From NCBI GenBank assembly GCA_029249345.1, contig JAQWHM010000007.1:1-64000 (forward strand): 64,000 nucleotides of DNA, given 5' to 3'. The stretch's first letter is position 1; every line of letters begins with the position of its first letter. The notes beneath the pieces were generated by a model. The model ran no database searches. It saw only the letters and a list, made by a program, of their open reading frames with translations, and was not told the origin of the DNA. This stretch comes from UBA10348 sp002469915. Lineage in GTDB: Bacteria > Bacteroidota > Rhodothermia > Rhodothermales > UBA10348. The position numbers and the translations under genes are program-made. Shown here in pieces: positions 18,524 to 27,347 of this stretch.

Positions 18524-19387
18524 GTGATCACAAAACGAATTTCTACCGAGCACATTCTGACCAACTTGCGGTCCAAAGTGGAAAAGCGCATCCCGATCAT
18601 GATTTCCTCTGCAGGAAGTGGATTGGTTGCCAAACTCCTAGAAAAGTGCGGGACAGACTGCGTCAATACCTTTTCAGGAGCCCGATTACGCGCGAATGGA
18701 ATGGGCACGATGGCTATGATGTGGCCCATTTTAGACTCCAACCGGCAAACATTGGACTACACGCGAGAGGATATCATGCCGGCTATGGAAGGTAAAGCGT
18801 TTGTGTGTGCCTGCCTCAACGCCAATGATCCGCTGAAAGACATGCGCATGGTACTTCAGGAATGCAAAGACATGGGTGTGCAATCGGTTTCCAATATCGG
18901 ACCTTCCATTTCGTACGTAGATCACGACTCGGAAATCTATAATGTCTTGACGTCCGCAGGTATTACGCTTCAGAACGAAATTGATATGCTGAAGCTGGCT
19001 CGCGAAGAAATGGATATGGTGACGATAGGACTCGGTTTCACACTGGAGGACTCCATCGCCGTTTGCGCTGAAGCCAAACCCCATATTTTTTGTTACCACG
19101 CCGGTACGACCAAAGGCGGACTGAAGGGATATGACAGCGGCCTGACCATCGAACAAACGGCCGAACAAACTGAGCATGCGTTCAATAAATGCCGCGAAGT
19201 GCATCCTGATGTCATTCTGGTCGCTCACGGAGCGGCCATGGAAAACCCTGCTGACGCGCAGTACATGCTGGACCATACCTCCGGACATGGATTTTGGACG
19301 GGGTCGTCCACAGAGCGTCTCCCTATTGAACGGGCCGTGACGGCAGCCGCAACAGCATTTGCCGATCTCCGCTTCTCTGACAAATAG
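18524..19387 (+). CDS. PEP-hydrolase family TIM-barrel protein (C-terminal half of Tm-1-like proteins)
   Basis: The 287-residue product resembles the TIM-barrel 'phosphoenolpyruvate hydrolase family': RIPIMISSAGSGLVAKLLEK, a barrel strand with CVNTFSGARLRANGMG, LNANDPL, SNIGPSISYVD, and a late HIFCYHAGTTKGG with HGAAMENPADA. The reaction is not settled for this family. It is followed after 31 bases by the Tm-1-like ATP-binding gene. In plants the tomato Tm-1 protein joins both parts in one chain, so these two products probably form one complex. The ATG at 18524 lies upstream of and divergent from the ThuA gene. Confidence 0.85.
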   Translation: MITKRISTEHILTNLRSKVEKRIPIMISSAGSGLVAKLLEKCGTDCVNTFSGARLRANGMGTMAMMWPILDSNRQTLDYTREDIMPAMEGKAFVCACLNANDPLKDMRMVLQECKDMGVQSVSNIGPSISYVDHDSEIYNVLTSAGITLQNEIDMLKLAREEMDMVTIGLGFTLEDSIAVCAEAKPHIFCYHAGTTKGGLKGYDSGLTIEQTAEQTEHAFNKCREVHPDVILVAHGAAMENPADAQYMLDHTSGHGFWTGSSTERLPIERAVTAAATAFADLRFSDK

Positions 19388-19418
19388 TCCCCTTTTTTCT
19401 CCAATCGGACCTTGAGTA

Positions 19419-20636
19419 ATGAAAACCATAGCCATTCTCGCGACGCTTGATACGAAGGCCTCAGAAGCTGCATTTATGCGACAGGAGATCGAGTCTCTAG
19501 GCGGCAAAGCTTGTTTAATCGATTTTGGTGTAGTGGGCACAGCGGCTATTGAAGCCGACATTACCAGAGAAGATATTATTTCTGCTGGAGGAGGATCTCT
19601 TGCAGAATTACTCGTCGAACCCACTCGAGCAAAAGCCAGCCCCTTCCTTATTGCTGGAGCAACGAAAACATTGCTGGATCTACAGCAATCCGGAGCAATC
19701 CATGGAGTCGTGGCGCTAGGCGGTACGCAGGGCACATCCACTTGTGCTCCCGTATTGCAAGCGATGCCTTATGGATTTCCAAAGGTCATGTTGTCTACAG
19801 CGGCCTCTGGAGACACGTCCCCTTTTGTCGGGATTAAAGACATCACGATGATGTTCTCGGTCAGCGATATTCTAGGTCTTAACGTGTTTTCCCGCAGAAT
19901 CTTGGCCAACGCGGCAGCTTGTGCATGGGGCATGGCCCAGGTCGAAAGAAACATTACCAAGTCTACTGCGAAGGGCGTAATCGGCCTGACCAATCTTGGC
20001 GTGCTCACACAGGGAGCCATGCACGTGATCAAGCTGTTCGAAGCGGCAGGCTACGAAGTCATCACGTTTCACGCAATTGGGGCTGGTGGAGAAGCCATGG
20101 AGCAAATGATGAAGGAAAACATCATCACTGCCGTTTTCGACTATGCCATGGGGGAAATTGCCGATGGGGTCTTTGGCGTACTTAGAGCGTCTGGGCCAGA
20201 ACGACTAACCGTAGCCGGAAAATTGGGTATACCCCAGGTCATTTGCCCAGGGGGATCAGAACATCTCGGCATTTTAGTAAACGAACCCAACGTCGTTCCA
20301 GATGGATATGATGACCACCAGATCGTGTGGCATTCTCCCTACGTGTTCGTTCCTCGCCTAAAAGCTGATGAGCAACGACGCGTGGCCGAAGAAATGGGAT
20401 CAAGACTGCAGCACACCAAAGGAAATGCCGTGTTTTTGATGCCATTGAAAGGGGTAAGCAGCTACTCAGCAGAGGGAGGCGCGCTTTTTAATCGGGAGTT
20501 AGACCAAGCATATTGGGAGGCCCTTCAAGAGTGCCTTCCAGCCGCCGTAGAGGTTGAATCAATGAATTTGACCGCCGAAGACCCGCGCTTTGTTCAGTAC
20601 GCAGTCGAAAAGCTCATATCTATGATAGAATCTTGA
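19419..20636 (+). CDS. Tm-1-like ATP-binding domain protein (UPF0261)
   Basis: The 405-residue protein begins IAILATLDTKASEAAFM and carries IDFGVVG, a Gly-rich stretch VVALGGTQGTSTCAPVL, PKVMLSTAASGDTSPFVGIKDITMM, and FHAIGAGGEAMEQMM. These are the signatures of UPF0261. In the tomato homologue this domain binds ATP and blocks a viral replicase; the bacterial role is not known to me. The gene follows the TIM-barrel partner, and both are likely co-transcribed. It converges on the class II aldolase gene with only 11 bases between the stops and no visible terminator. Confidence 0.9.
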   Translation: MKTIAILATLDTKASEAAFMRQEIESLGGKACLIDFGVVGTAAIEADITREDIISAGGGSLAELLVEPTRAKASPFLIAGATKTLLDLQQSGAIHGVVALGGTQGTSTCAPVLQAMPYGFPKVMLSTAASGDTSPFVGIKDITMMFSVSDILGLNVFSRRILANAAACAWGMAQVERNITKSTAKGVIGLTNLGVLTQGAMHVIKLFEAAGYEVITFHAIGAGGEAMEQMMKENIITAVFDYAMGEIADGVFGVLRASGPERLTVAGKLGIPQVICPGGSEHLGILVNEPNVVPDGYDDHQIVWHSPYVFVPRLKADEQRRVAEEMGSRLQHTKGNAVFLMPLKGVSSYSAEGGALFNRELDQAYWEALQECLPAAVEVESMNLTAEDPRFVQYAVEKLISMIES

Positions 20637-20647
20637 CCAGATCGTTC

Positions 20648-21262
20648 TTATTCGGGACGAAACAATCTATTGCAGCAGTTTAACAACGTAGAAGCAGCAT
20701 GCCCTAGACTGCTTCCGTAAGCCATAACCCCGTCCTCGTGCCCTCCCATGACGACGAGTTGTTTGGCTGGTCGGTCTTTCATTTTGAGAAGACGCATAAT
20801 CTCATAAGCCATTTCGGGCGTGCCGTACGTCACATCAATGGAGGTGGTTGGAAGCGTATTGAGGTAGGTATTCCAGAGTCCAGCATGATGAATATGGATG
20901 ACCGCATTTATGGAGCGAGACGCTTCATAGAACGCGGCATGCGTCATCGATTCTGAAGACGCGATAATCGGGCCTCTGCAGGTCAGGTTATTGGAAGCAA
21001 AGTCAACATGGGTCACCCTCGTAAAGTGATCGGGACCCAGTTCTCTAACACTGCCCGTCATCGAACCGGTGATAATAAATTCGCGGGCCGGGTTATCCCT
21101 GACGCTAATATTTCCAAAGCCGATACCATCCGGATGGGCACCAATGAGACCTTCAGCAAACAGCAGTTGGCGCCATTGATTCATGGTCTGGATCTTGTGC
21201 CAACTAACGGCCGGCCCTTCGATCCACTCACTATTAAACTTGATATACCCTTCGTCGTGCAT
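20648..21262 (-). CDS. Class II aldolase/adducin family protein
   Basis: The 204-residue product has the aldolase II order: IGFGNISVRDNPAREFIITGS, then an acidic-residue region SSESMTHAAFYEAS. The zinc-type histidines are in VIHIHHAGLW (about 130-139) and a later GGHEDGVMAYG supplies another His. Family members cleave sugar phosphates or act as epimerases, and others dehydrate methylthioribulose-P; the substrate here is unassigned. It lies end to end with the Tm-1-like gene, which suggests shared metabolism but not shared transcription. Confidence 0.85.
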   Translation of the reverse strand: MHDEGYIKFNSEWIEGPAVSWHKIQTMNQWRQLLFAEGLIGAHPDGIGFGNISVRDNPAREFIITGSMTGSVRELGPDHFTRVTHVDFASNNLTCRGPIIASSESMTHAAFYEASRSINAVIHIHHAGLWNTYLNTLPTTSIDVTYGTPEMAYEIMRLLKMKDRPAKQLVVMGGHEDGVMAYGSSLGHAASTLLNCCNRLFRPE

Positions 21263-21358
21263 GAGGGATTCTATTCTCGACTGAAACTTGGTAAGGAGCT
21301 GAATAATACGTCTTTTTCACCACTCATCAGGCAACAAACCAACGCTACTCGCTCTTAA

Positions 21359-22927
21359 TCATGAACTGCAGGATAACATAGATGAACCCGGCTTGTTACG
21401 AGCCCATTCTGGCCGTTTCCCGGCGTACTCCTCCATTTCTGGCTGCTCATCGTATGGATTTCGCACAGCATCAAGTAGACGATGAATCATAGCGTAGTCC
21501 CCAGCATGCGCTTGCTCAATGGCTGTTTGGGCCAAATAATTTCTGAGTATGTACTTCGGGTTAGTTGCATTCATGACGCGGGCGCGCTGGTCACCTTCCC
21601 AGGACGTCTCGGCAAGTCGATTCGCATAACGCTCCAGCCAGCTTACCATAGTTGCCATATTTCTGTCTGAGGGTGCTCTGTACCAAGCGTCATGATTTTT
21701 CGAAAAGGACACAGCATCACTTTCCGTGTCGAAACTAGACAGCGTTCTGAAGAAAATAGTGTAATCGATCTCCTCCTCTTTGAGCAGTGTGAGCAGATCA
21801 GCTACACGTTCAGGTTCCGATTCCGCGTTCCACTCAGAAAGACCAAGCTTGGACGCCATCATGCGTTCATATCGATCTTGATACAGACTAGGAAACTCGG
21901 TGATGCTCGATTGCAACCCGATACTGTCGCCCACAATGGGCAAAATGGCCCTCGCTAACTGGAGCAAATTCCATTGCGCAACGGCGGGTTGATTCCCGAA
22001 AGTGTATCGCAGGGAGTGAGCATCCGTTGTGTTGGGCGTCCAGTCCTCATCAAAATTGTCCACCCAGCCATACGGGCCGTAATCAATAGTCAATCCAAGG
22101 ATGGACATATTGTCGGTATTCATTACGCCGTGCACAAATCCAACACGCATCCACTCTACCATTAGCGCTGCTGTTGACTGGCAAATCTCAGCGAACCACT
22201 GCTCATAAACCTCTTTTGAAGGGGGACCGAGATGGGGGAAGTGCTCCCGTATGGTAAAATCAGCTAGTTGCTGCAATAACTCTGTTTCCTGGCGAGCGGC
22301 ATGAATCTGAAACGAGCCAAAACGAATGAAGGACGGCGAAACGCGGCAAACGATGGCCCCAGGCTCAAATTGGGCGTTCCCATCATAAAACATGTCCCTC
22401 TTAATTTGATCGCCCGTTACTACCAGACTCAAGGCTCGAGTCGTTGGGACGCCTAGATGGAACATGGCTTCGCTACAGAGAAACTCCCTGATCGAGGACC
22501 GAAGAACGGCTCGTCCATCGGCTGTGCGCGAATACGGGGTAGGACCGGCCCCTTTAAGTTGAAGCATCCAACGCTGTTGATCGCGTCCCACGCGCTCGCC
22601 CAGATTAATCGCGCGACCATCGCCGAGTTGCCCGGCCCAATTGCCAAACTGATGACCAGCATAATTCATCGCGAAGGGACGCATTCCGTCATAGAGGTCG
22701 TTTCCGCCAAACACGTGCGCAAACTGCTTGGAGTTGATCACAGCCTGATCAAAATCCAATAATTTTGCCATTTCAGGTGAGTGAGCTATCAGTTGAGGAT
22801 TGCTCACCGCCGTAGGGTTCACCCACGAATAGGCTGCGTTGGCCACCTGACGAATGGAATTGGTGGTGTCGGCATCTGCTCGAAGCGAGTCGACAAAGTG
22901 CTGCTCAAATATCGGTGCTTTATTCAT
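21359..22927 (-). CDS. selO: SelO protein adenylyltransferase (YdiU/UPF0061)
   Basis: At 522 residues this is a full-length SelO pseudokinase, which transfers AMP to Ser/Thr/Tyr of target proteins and takes part in redox stress responses. Visible family blocks are YAGHQFGNWAGQLGDGRAINLGE, found near 90-112, LQLKGAGPTPYSR, REFLCSEAMFHLG and VHGVMNTDNMSILG with the following DYGPYGW. The C-terminus ends LSCSS, where the conserved third-from-last Cys stands at the position that is selenocysteine in eukaryotic SelO. It is followed by the EF-G paralogue's terminator region and shares no overlap with neighbours. Confidence 0.95.
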   Translation of the reverse strand: MNKAPIFEQHFVDSLRADADTTNSIRQVANAAYSWVNPTAVSNPQLIAHSPEMAKLLDFDQAVINSKQFAHVFGGNDLYDGMRPFAMNYAGHQFGNWAGQLGDGRAINLGERVGRDQQRWMLQLKGAGPTPYSRTADGRAVLRSSIREFLCSEAMFHLGVPTTRALSLVVTGDQIKRDMFYDGNAQFEPGAIVCRVSPSFIRFGSFQIHAARQETELLQQLADFTIREHFPHLGPPSKEVYEQWFAEICQSTAALMVEWMRVGFVHGVMNTDNMSILGLTIDYGPYGWVDNFDEDWTPNTTDAHSLRYTFGNQPAVAQWNLLQLARAILPIVGDSIGLQSSITEFPSLYQDRYERMMASKLGLSEWNAESEPERVADLLTLLKEEEIDYTIFFRTLSSFDTESDAVSFSKNHDAWYRAPSDRNMATMVSWLERYANRLAETSWEGDQRARVMNATNPKYILRNYLAQTAIEQAHAGDYAMIHRLLDAVRNPYDEQPEMEEYAGKRPEWARNKPGSSMLSCSS

Positions 22928-23011
22928 GGCCTAGCTGGATTCAGCGATTGATATCGCTCATTGGCACGGATGAAGAGTGACAGGCCACCCCAATATGCTT
23001 CTGGGAGTGGG

Positions 23012-23051
23012 ATAAAAAAAGAGGCGGGGGCATCTGCGATGCCCCCGCCTC
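23012..23051 (-). terminator. Terminator of the EF-G-like gene
   Basis: A 14-bp perfect stem, GAGGCGGGGGCATC (23021-23034) with its complement (23038-23051), has a 3-base loop. On the minus strand a run of seven T follows. It lies about 20 bases beyond the stop codon. Confidence 0.93.
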
Positions 23052-23071
23052 ACCTCGCGCCAACTAACGAA

Positions 23072-25195
23072 TTAGTGGGCTTCCAATTCAGCTTGGTGCT
23101 CCTTGACCACATCATCTTGAACGTGACGTGGCATGGCTTCGTAGCGGGTAAACGTTGAACGATGAAGTCCCCTTCCCTGCGTCATAGAACGGAGTGAAGT
23201 AGAATACCGATACAGCTCTGCTTCGGGTACCTGCGCCAATATTTTCTGGAACACACCCTCGGATTCCATTCCCTGGATGCGGGCACGACGCGTATTCATA
23301 TCTCCCATCACATCTCCTGTGTAGGAGTCAGGAAAAAGTACTTCCACATCGTAAATGGGCTCGAGCAGAACGGGGCTTGCACTGCGGAACGCATCCTGGA
23401 AACAGGCGCGAGCTGCAGATTTAAAGGCCGCTTCATTCGAATCGACTGCATGCATGGCGCCATCAAAGATGACTACGCGCACATCGCCTACCGGGTAACC
23501 AGCTACAGGGCCTTTGGCACACGCTTCGATGACTCCCTTCTGAATGGCCCCGAAGAAGCGGCGCATATCAATCACACCGCCAACGATGCCATCTATGAAG
23601 TGAATCTTCGCCCCCCATCCAGTATGCTCGGTATGCTCACCACGGATCTTGATATCATCCGGGGGGACGAAATCTCCATCAAGTGGCTCAATCAACATTT
23701 TGATATCGGCAAACTGACCGGCTCCACCGGTTTGTTTCTTGTGACGATATTTGGATCGTGCTCTAGCCTGTACGGTTTCTAGATAGGCAACTTTAGGTCG
23801 CGAATACTCGATGTCAACACCGAAACGGTTCTTCAAGCGATACCGGGCAATCTCAAGTTGCATTTCACCCTGAGCACCCAGCACCATCTGATGCAGATGA
23901 GGATCGTGCGTAATGGTGAGACTCGGATCTTCTTCGTGCAACTGGTGCAAACCTTGAGCCAGCTTGTCCTCCTCTCCTTCACGAGCAGAGGTGGCTGCCG
24001 TTTTATAGGTTGGTGAAGGAAACTCTATTTCCTCCATCTCGATATCACTGCCCTTTTTATGCAGGGTATCATTTGTGTGACTGTTTTTCAGCTTCACGAG
24101 TGCTCCAAGGTCCCCTGCATACATTTTATCAACGGGGTCACGGTCGTGTCCGTTAATGGCATACAGCTGGCCAAGACGCTCATTCGCTCCCGTGTGAGCA
24201 TTAACGAGATCTAATCCGGCGGAAAGTGTCCCTGAATGGATCCGGAAAAATGAGTAGTCACCTACATGCGCTTCCGCCATCGTGTGGTAAATGAACGCAA
24301 CGGGTTCGCCACTAGAATCAGGCTTGATGCTCCCGCCGCCTACTGTTTTTGCTTCCGGCATCTGATTAGGAGTTGGGCACACGTTGCCGACAAACTCCAT
24401 CAGACGGGCTATACCAATATTCTCAGTCGCGCTGGTCAAGAAAATGGGAAACAGCTCATGTCGAATCATGGCTTCCCGAAGACCAACGCGCATTTCTTCT
24501 TCCGATAATGTGCCTTTTTCGAAATACAGCTCCATCAGACTTTCATCATTCTCAGCAATATTTTCTACAAGCTCATTATGGAGCTTGTCGGCTTCCTCGG
24601 CAAATTCAGCATCGATCTCAGACATCGTCATGTGACCGTTCTCGTCGAATACGATCTGCTTCATGACCAAAACATCGATAATCGATCGCGAACCACCTGC
24701 AACGGGGAGCTGTACAACGGTAGCTCCTCGACCAAATCGATCTTGAATCTGTTCGACTAGATCTCTAAAGTCTGTGTTTTCCTTATCGAGTTGATTGAGT
24801 ACAAACATGGAGGGTGTGCTTTCCTTTACAGCAGCACGCCAAGCAAGCTCAGTACCCACCTGAACACCTTCAGAGGCGTTGATAACGAACAATGCCGAAT
24901 CAACCACATGAAGGGACGCCGCTACTTCTCCGGTAAAATCCGGATATCCTGGCGTATCGATTACATTAAGCTTATTCCCCTGGTATTCTACATGCAAAAG
25001 CGAGGCAAAAACCGACATGCCGCGCTCTTTTTCACTAGGGTGATAGTCACTGATTGTGTTGCCTTCTTCGATCGTTCCCATGCGCTTGATGGCTCCCGTG
25101 TCAAGCAGCATGGCTTCCGCAAGCATGGTCTTACCACTGCCCTGGTGTCCAACCAGTGCGACATTGCGAATATGATCAGCATCGTAAACCTTCAT
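23072..25195 (-). CDS. Elongation factor G paralogue (EF-G2 type) with altered switch II
   Basis: The 707-residue protein has the EF-G layout: a G domain to about 275 with G1 GHQGSGKT (16-23) and G4 NQLDKE, domain II, domain III (QLHEEDPSLTI), domain IV with QTGGAGQFADIK, and domain V. In switch II the usual DxPGHxDF is D80-T-P-G-Y84-P-D-F, so the His that positions the hydrolytic water is Tyr. Such EF-G2 paralogues occur beside a canonical fusA, and in Bacteroides one is reported to work without GTP hydrolysis. A role in slow or starved translation is likely. The gene is monocistronic with a strong terminator. Confidence 0.92.
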   Translation of the reverse strand: MKVYDADHIRNVALVGHQGSGKTMLAEAMLLDTGAIKRMGTIEEGNTISDYHPSEKERGMSVFASLLHVEYQGNKLNVIDTPGYPDFTGEVAASLHVVDSALFVINASEGVQVGTELAWRAAVKESTPSMFVLNQLDKENTDFRDLVEQIQDRFGRGATVVQLPVAGGSRSIIDVLVMKQIVFDENGHMTMSEIDAEFAEEADKLHNELVENIAENDESLMELYFEKGTLSEEEMRVGLREAMIRHELFPIFLTSATENIGIARLMEFVGNVCPTPNQMPEAKTVGGGSIKPDSSGEPVAFIYHTMAEAHVGDYSFFRIHSGTLSAGLDLVNAHTGANERLGQLYAINGHDRDPVDKMYAGDLGALVKLKNSHTNDTLHKKGSDIEMEEIEFPSPTYKTAATSAREGEEDKLAQGLHQLHEEDPSLTITHDPHLHQMVLGAQGEMQLEIARYRLKNRFGVDIEYSRPKVAYLETVQARARSKYRHKKQTGGAGQFADIKMLIEPLDGDFVPPDDIKIRGEHTEHTGWGAKIHFIDGIVGGVIDMRRFFGAIQKGVIEACAKGPVAGYPVGDVRVVIFDGAMHAVDSNEAAFKSAARACFQDAFRSASPVLLEPIYDVEVLFPDSYTGDVMGDMNTRRARIQGMESEGVFQKILAQVPEAELYRYSTSLRSMTQGRGLHRSTFTRYEAMPRHVQDDVVKEHQAELEAH

Positions 25196-25440
25196 CGTGT
25201 GCCCCTATATTATGTCATCTATAAATTCCCGGGGCAGCACCCAAAACCGCTACCCAAAGCAAAATCAGGGCTGATAAGATAACCCTATGACCCCAATTGT
25301 CAACCCGTAAAAACCCTATGCCTGCTGCCTGAGAATCTCCCCCTTTTTGAGTGAGATGTCGAGATCTAACCGTCTAAAGTCTTTCTATATCGAAACAAAG
25401 CCCGCTGCTTTGAATACGCCGCGTCACTAGCTCGCTTTTC

Positions 25441-26145
25441 ATGACAACTATTTTAGCCATAGATACCGTATCCGATCTTTGCAGCGCAACGCTGTGGAGT
25501 CAGAACGATGCATTCCCAACCGCTTATCGGGAGTCATCTGAAAAACGATCGCATGCACGGCTTTTAGCTCCTTTTTGTAAAGAGCTGATGGAAGAAACGG
25601 GGGTTCGGCCTGATGGTATCGCCTTAGTGGCCGGTCCGGGTTCGTATACCGGTCTAAGAATCGGCGCCTCCACCGCAAAGGGTTTAGCCTTTGCAATGGA
25701 TATCCCGCTACTTGCTATCTCAACGTTGCATTACTTAGCTCATGCAGCACGCTCGAAAGTAAAGTCCAAAATCTGTATCGCACTCACTCCTGCAAGACAA
25801 ACCGAGGTGTTTGCCGCTGTATTTCAGATGAGGGATGATGAGCTGGTCCGCGTTTGTCCGGATCAATCCGTGGACGTGTCTGAACTACTTACGTTGGTTG
25901 CTGACCCAACTACATCGATCTCGTACGTTTCGGATAGCCTGACTCTTCTGGACGCAACTCGTGAAATCTATCCAGATATCGCTTTACACCTCGTTTCACA
26001 CGATGCTCGTCACCTGAAAGACTTACTGAAGAATCGTATGGACGATTTTCGCGTACAAGAACTTCATTCCTTCGAACCGTCTTATCTTAAGGAGTTCGTC
26101 GCCAAGAAGGCAACTCGCACTATTTTTGAGCGATTGCCCTTTTAA
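25441..26145 (+). CDS. tsaB: tRNA threonylcarbamoyladenosine synthesis protein TsaB
   Basis: The 234-residue ASKHA-fold protein has the TsaB signatures ILAIDTVSDLCSATLW, RSHARLLAPF, VAGPGSYTGLRIGASTAKGL (about 63-82) and LAISTLHYLA. TsaB is the scaffold of the TsaBDE complex that makes t6A37 on ANN-decoding tRNAs. It acts after TsaC, whose gene is also in this window at 42.4 kb. accD follows after 45 bases, and the two are probably co-transcribed. Confidence 0.95.
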   Translation: MTTILAIDTVSDLCSATLWSQNDAFPTAYRESSEKRSHARLLAPFCKELMEETGVRPDGIALVAGPGSYTGLRIGASTAKGLAFAMDIPLLAISTLHYLAHAARSKVKSKICIALTPARQTEVFAAVFQMRDDELVRVCPDQSVDVSELLTLVADPTTSISYVSDSLTLLDATREIYPDIALHLVSHDARHLKDLLKNRMDDFRVQELHSFEPSYLKEFVAKKATRTIFERLPF

Positions 26146-26190
26146 GGACGAAAGTCGAATCACTGCACCCAATTTATTAAGCAAGATTGT

Positions 26191-27033
26191 ATGGCTTGGT
26201 TTAAACGCACAACCGCTGGAATAAAAACCAAGCGGAACCAGCAAAACGAAGTTCCAGAAGGCCAATGGGTCAAATGTGTTGGCTGTACCGAGACAGTGAA
26301 CCGACGAGAGCTAGAAAAGCAGGATCTGGTATGCCCAAAATGTGGCTATCACTTCAAGATGAGTAGCATGGGCTACTTCGAATTACTGTTTGACGGTGAT
26401 TTTGAGGTTTTTGACGACAATCTCGTTGCAGTGGACCCCCTTAAGTTCAGCGATCGAAAAGCGTACAGTGACCGTCTTGTCGCAACGCGGGAAAAAACAG
26501 GGATGAACGATGCTGCCAAAGCTGCAGTCGGAGAAGTCAGTGGACATTCTATCTCTGTCAGCGCCATGGATTTTTCCTTTATTGGAGGATCGATGGGTTC
26601 AGTTGTGGGGGAGGTTATTGCCAGATCTATCAAACGTGGCTATGAACGCGACATTCCAGCCATGGTAATCGCCCAAAGCGGAGGTGCACGCATGATGGAA
26701 GGCGCATTAAGTTTGATGCAAATGGCCAAAACCAGTGCACACTTAACTAAGCTTTCGGAAGCGGGACTGCCGTTCTTTGTGCTCCTTACCAATCCCACAA
26801 CGGGAGGCGTCACGGCATCTTTTGCGATGCTTGGCGACTTTCACCTCGCCGAACCTGGCGCTTTGATCGGATTCGCCGGTCCACGCGTAATTCGGGAAAC
26901 AATGGGACAAGACCTCCCAGAAGGATTCCAAACATCCGAATTTCTGAAAGAGAAGGGATTTGTAGATCTAATCGTGGATCGTAGAAGCCTGAAAGCCGAA
27001 CTATCCCATTTGTTGAGCTTGATCAACGAATAG
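26191..27033 (+). CDS. accD: Acetyl-CoA carboxylase carboxyltransferase subunit beta
   Basis: At 280 residues the length is normal. The N-terminal zinc ribbon has Cys29, Cys32, Cys48 and Cys51. The crotonase-fold carboxyltransferase core follows, with MDFSFIGGSMGSVVGE, AQSGGARMMEGALSLMQMAK, TNPTTGGVTASFAMLGD and FAGPRVIRETMGQDLPEGFQ (each in order). With AccA it moves the carboxyl group from biotin to acetyl-CoA, the first step of fatty-acid synthesis. The transcript ends at the hairpin at 27069. Confidence 0.97.
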   Translation: MAWFKRTTAGIKTKRNQQNEVPEGQWVKCVGCTETVNRRELEKQDLVCPKCGYHFKMSSMGYFELLFDGDFEVFDDNLVAVDPLKFSDRKAYSDRLVATREKTGMNDAAKAAVGEVSGHSISVSAMDFSFIGGSMGSVVGEVIARSIKRGYERDIPAMVIAQSGGARMMEGALSLMQMAKTSAHLTKLSEAGLPFFVLLTNPTTGGVTASFAMLGDFHLAEPGALIGFAGPRVIRETMGQDLPEGFQTSEFLKEKGFVDLIVDRRSLKAELSHLLSLINE

Positions 27034-27068
27034 ATTCAACTAGGTCTTCTTTCCGATAGGGACAAAAA

Positions 27069-27105
27069 AAATCGTCCGGCGCACCCACTTCGCCGGACGA
27101 TTTAT
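27069..27105 (+). terminator. Terminator after accD
   Basis: A 13-bp stem (27069-27081 with 27091-27103) has a 9-base loop. It is flanked by A and T runs, so it could act in both directions. Confidence 0.85.
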
Positions 27106-27109
27106 ATTT

Positions 27110-27168
27110 AGCTACTACACTCTGGAGTTCTCTTAGGGAACTCTCTGTCAGAGAGGCATTGAGTAGCT
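27110..27168 (+). other. Possible three-way RNA junction in the SpoIID-domain gene leader
   Basis: The outer stem AGCTACT (27110-27116) pairs perfectly with AGTAGCT (27162-27168). Inside are two hairpins: GAGTTC/GAACTC (27125-27130, 27138-27143) and TCTCT/AGAGA (27142-27146, 27150-27154), which overlap by two bases and may compete. It lies between the accD terminator and the next gene. No known riboswitch family is recognised. Confidence 0.3.
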
Positions 27169-27347
27169 CTTACGAAACAAGAATACTCCACAGAGAGGCC
27201 CTTCTCTAAGTTGGTTGGCTGAATCGTTCTGATTCCCCTTTGAGTCGACATTTTAAGCGCCGGATCGGCTATAACCTCGGCGACTTAAATTAGCCTTATC
27301 GATTGTCGATACCCTTTGCAGAACCTAACCCATTCTGCAGGGAAGCA

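Noticed and set aside
18731..19741. 336-residue minus-strand open frame opposite the Tm-1-like pair
   Set aside because: It lies antisense across two well-identified genes, has low-complexity Arg/Ser/Pro composition and no family motif.
24791..25282. 163-residue plus-strand frame within the EF-G-like gene
   Set aside because: Antisense shadow of the conserved G domain; no coherent fold signature.
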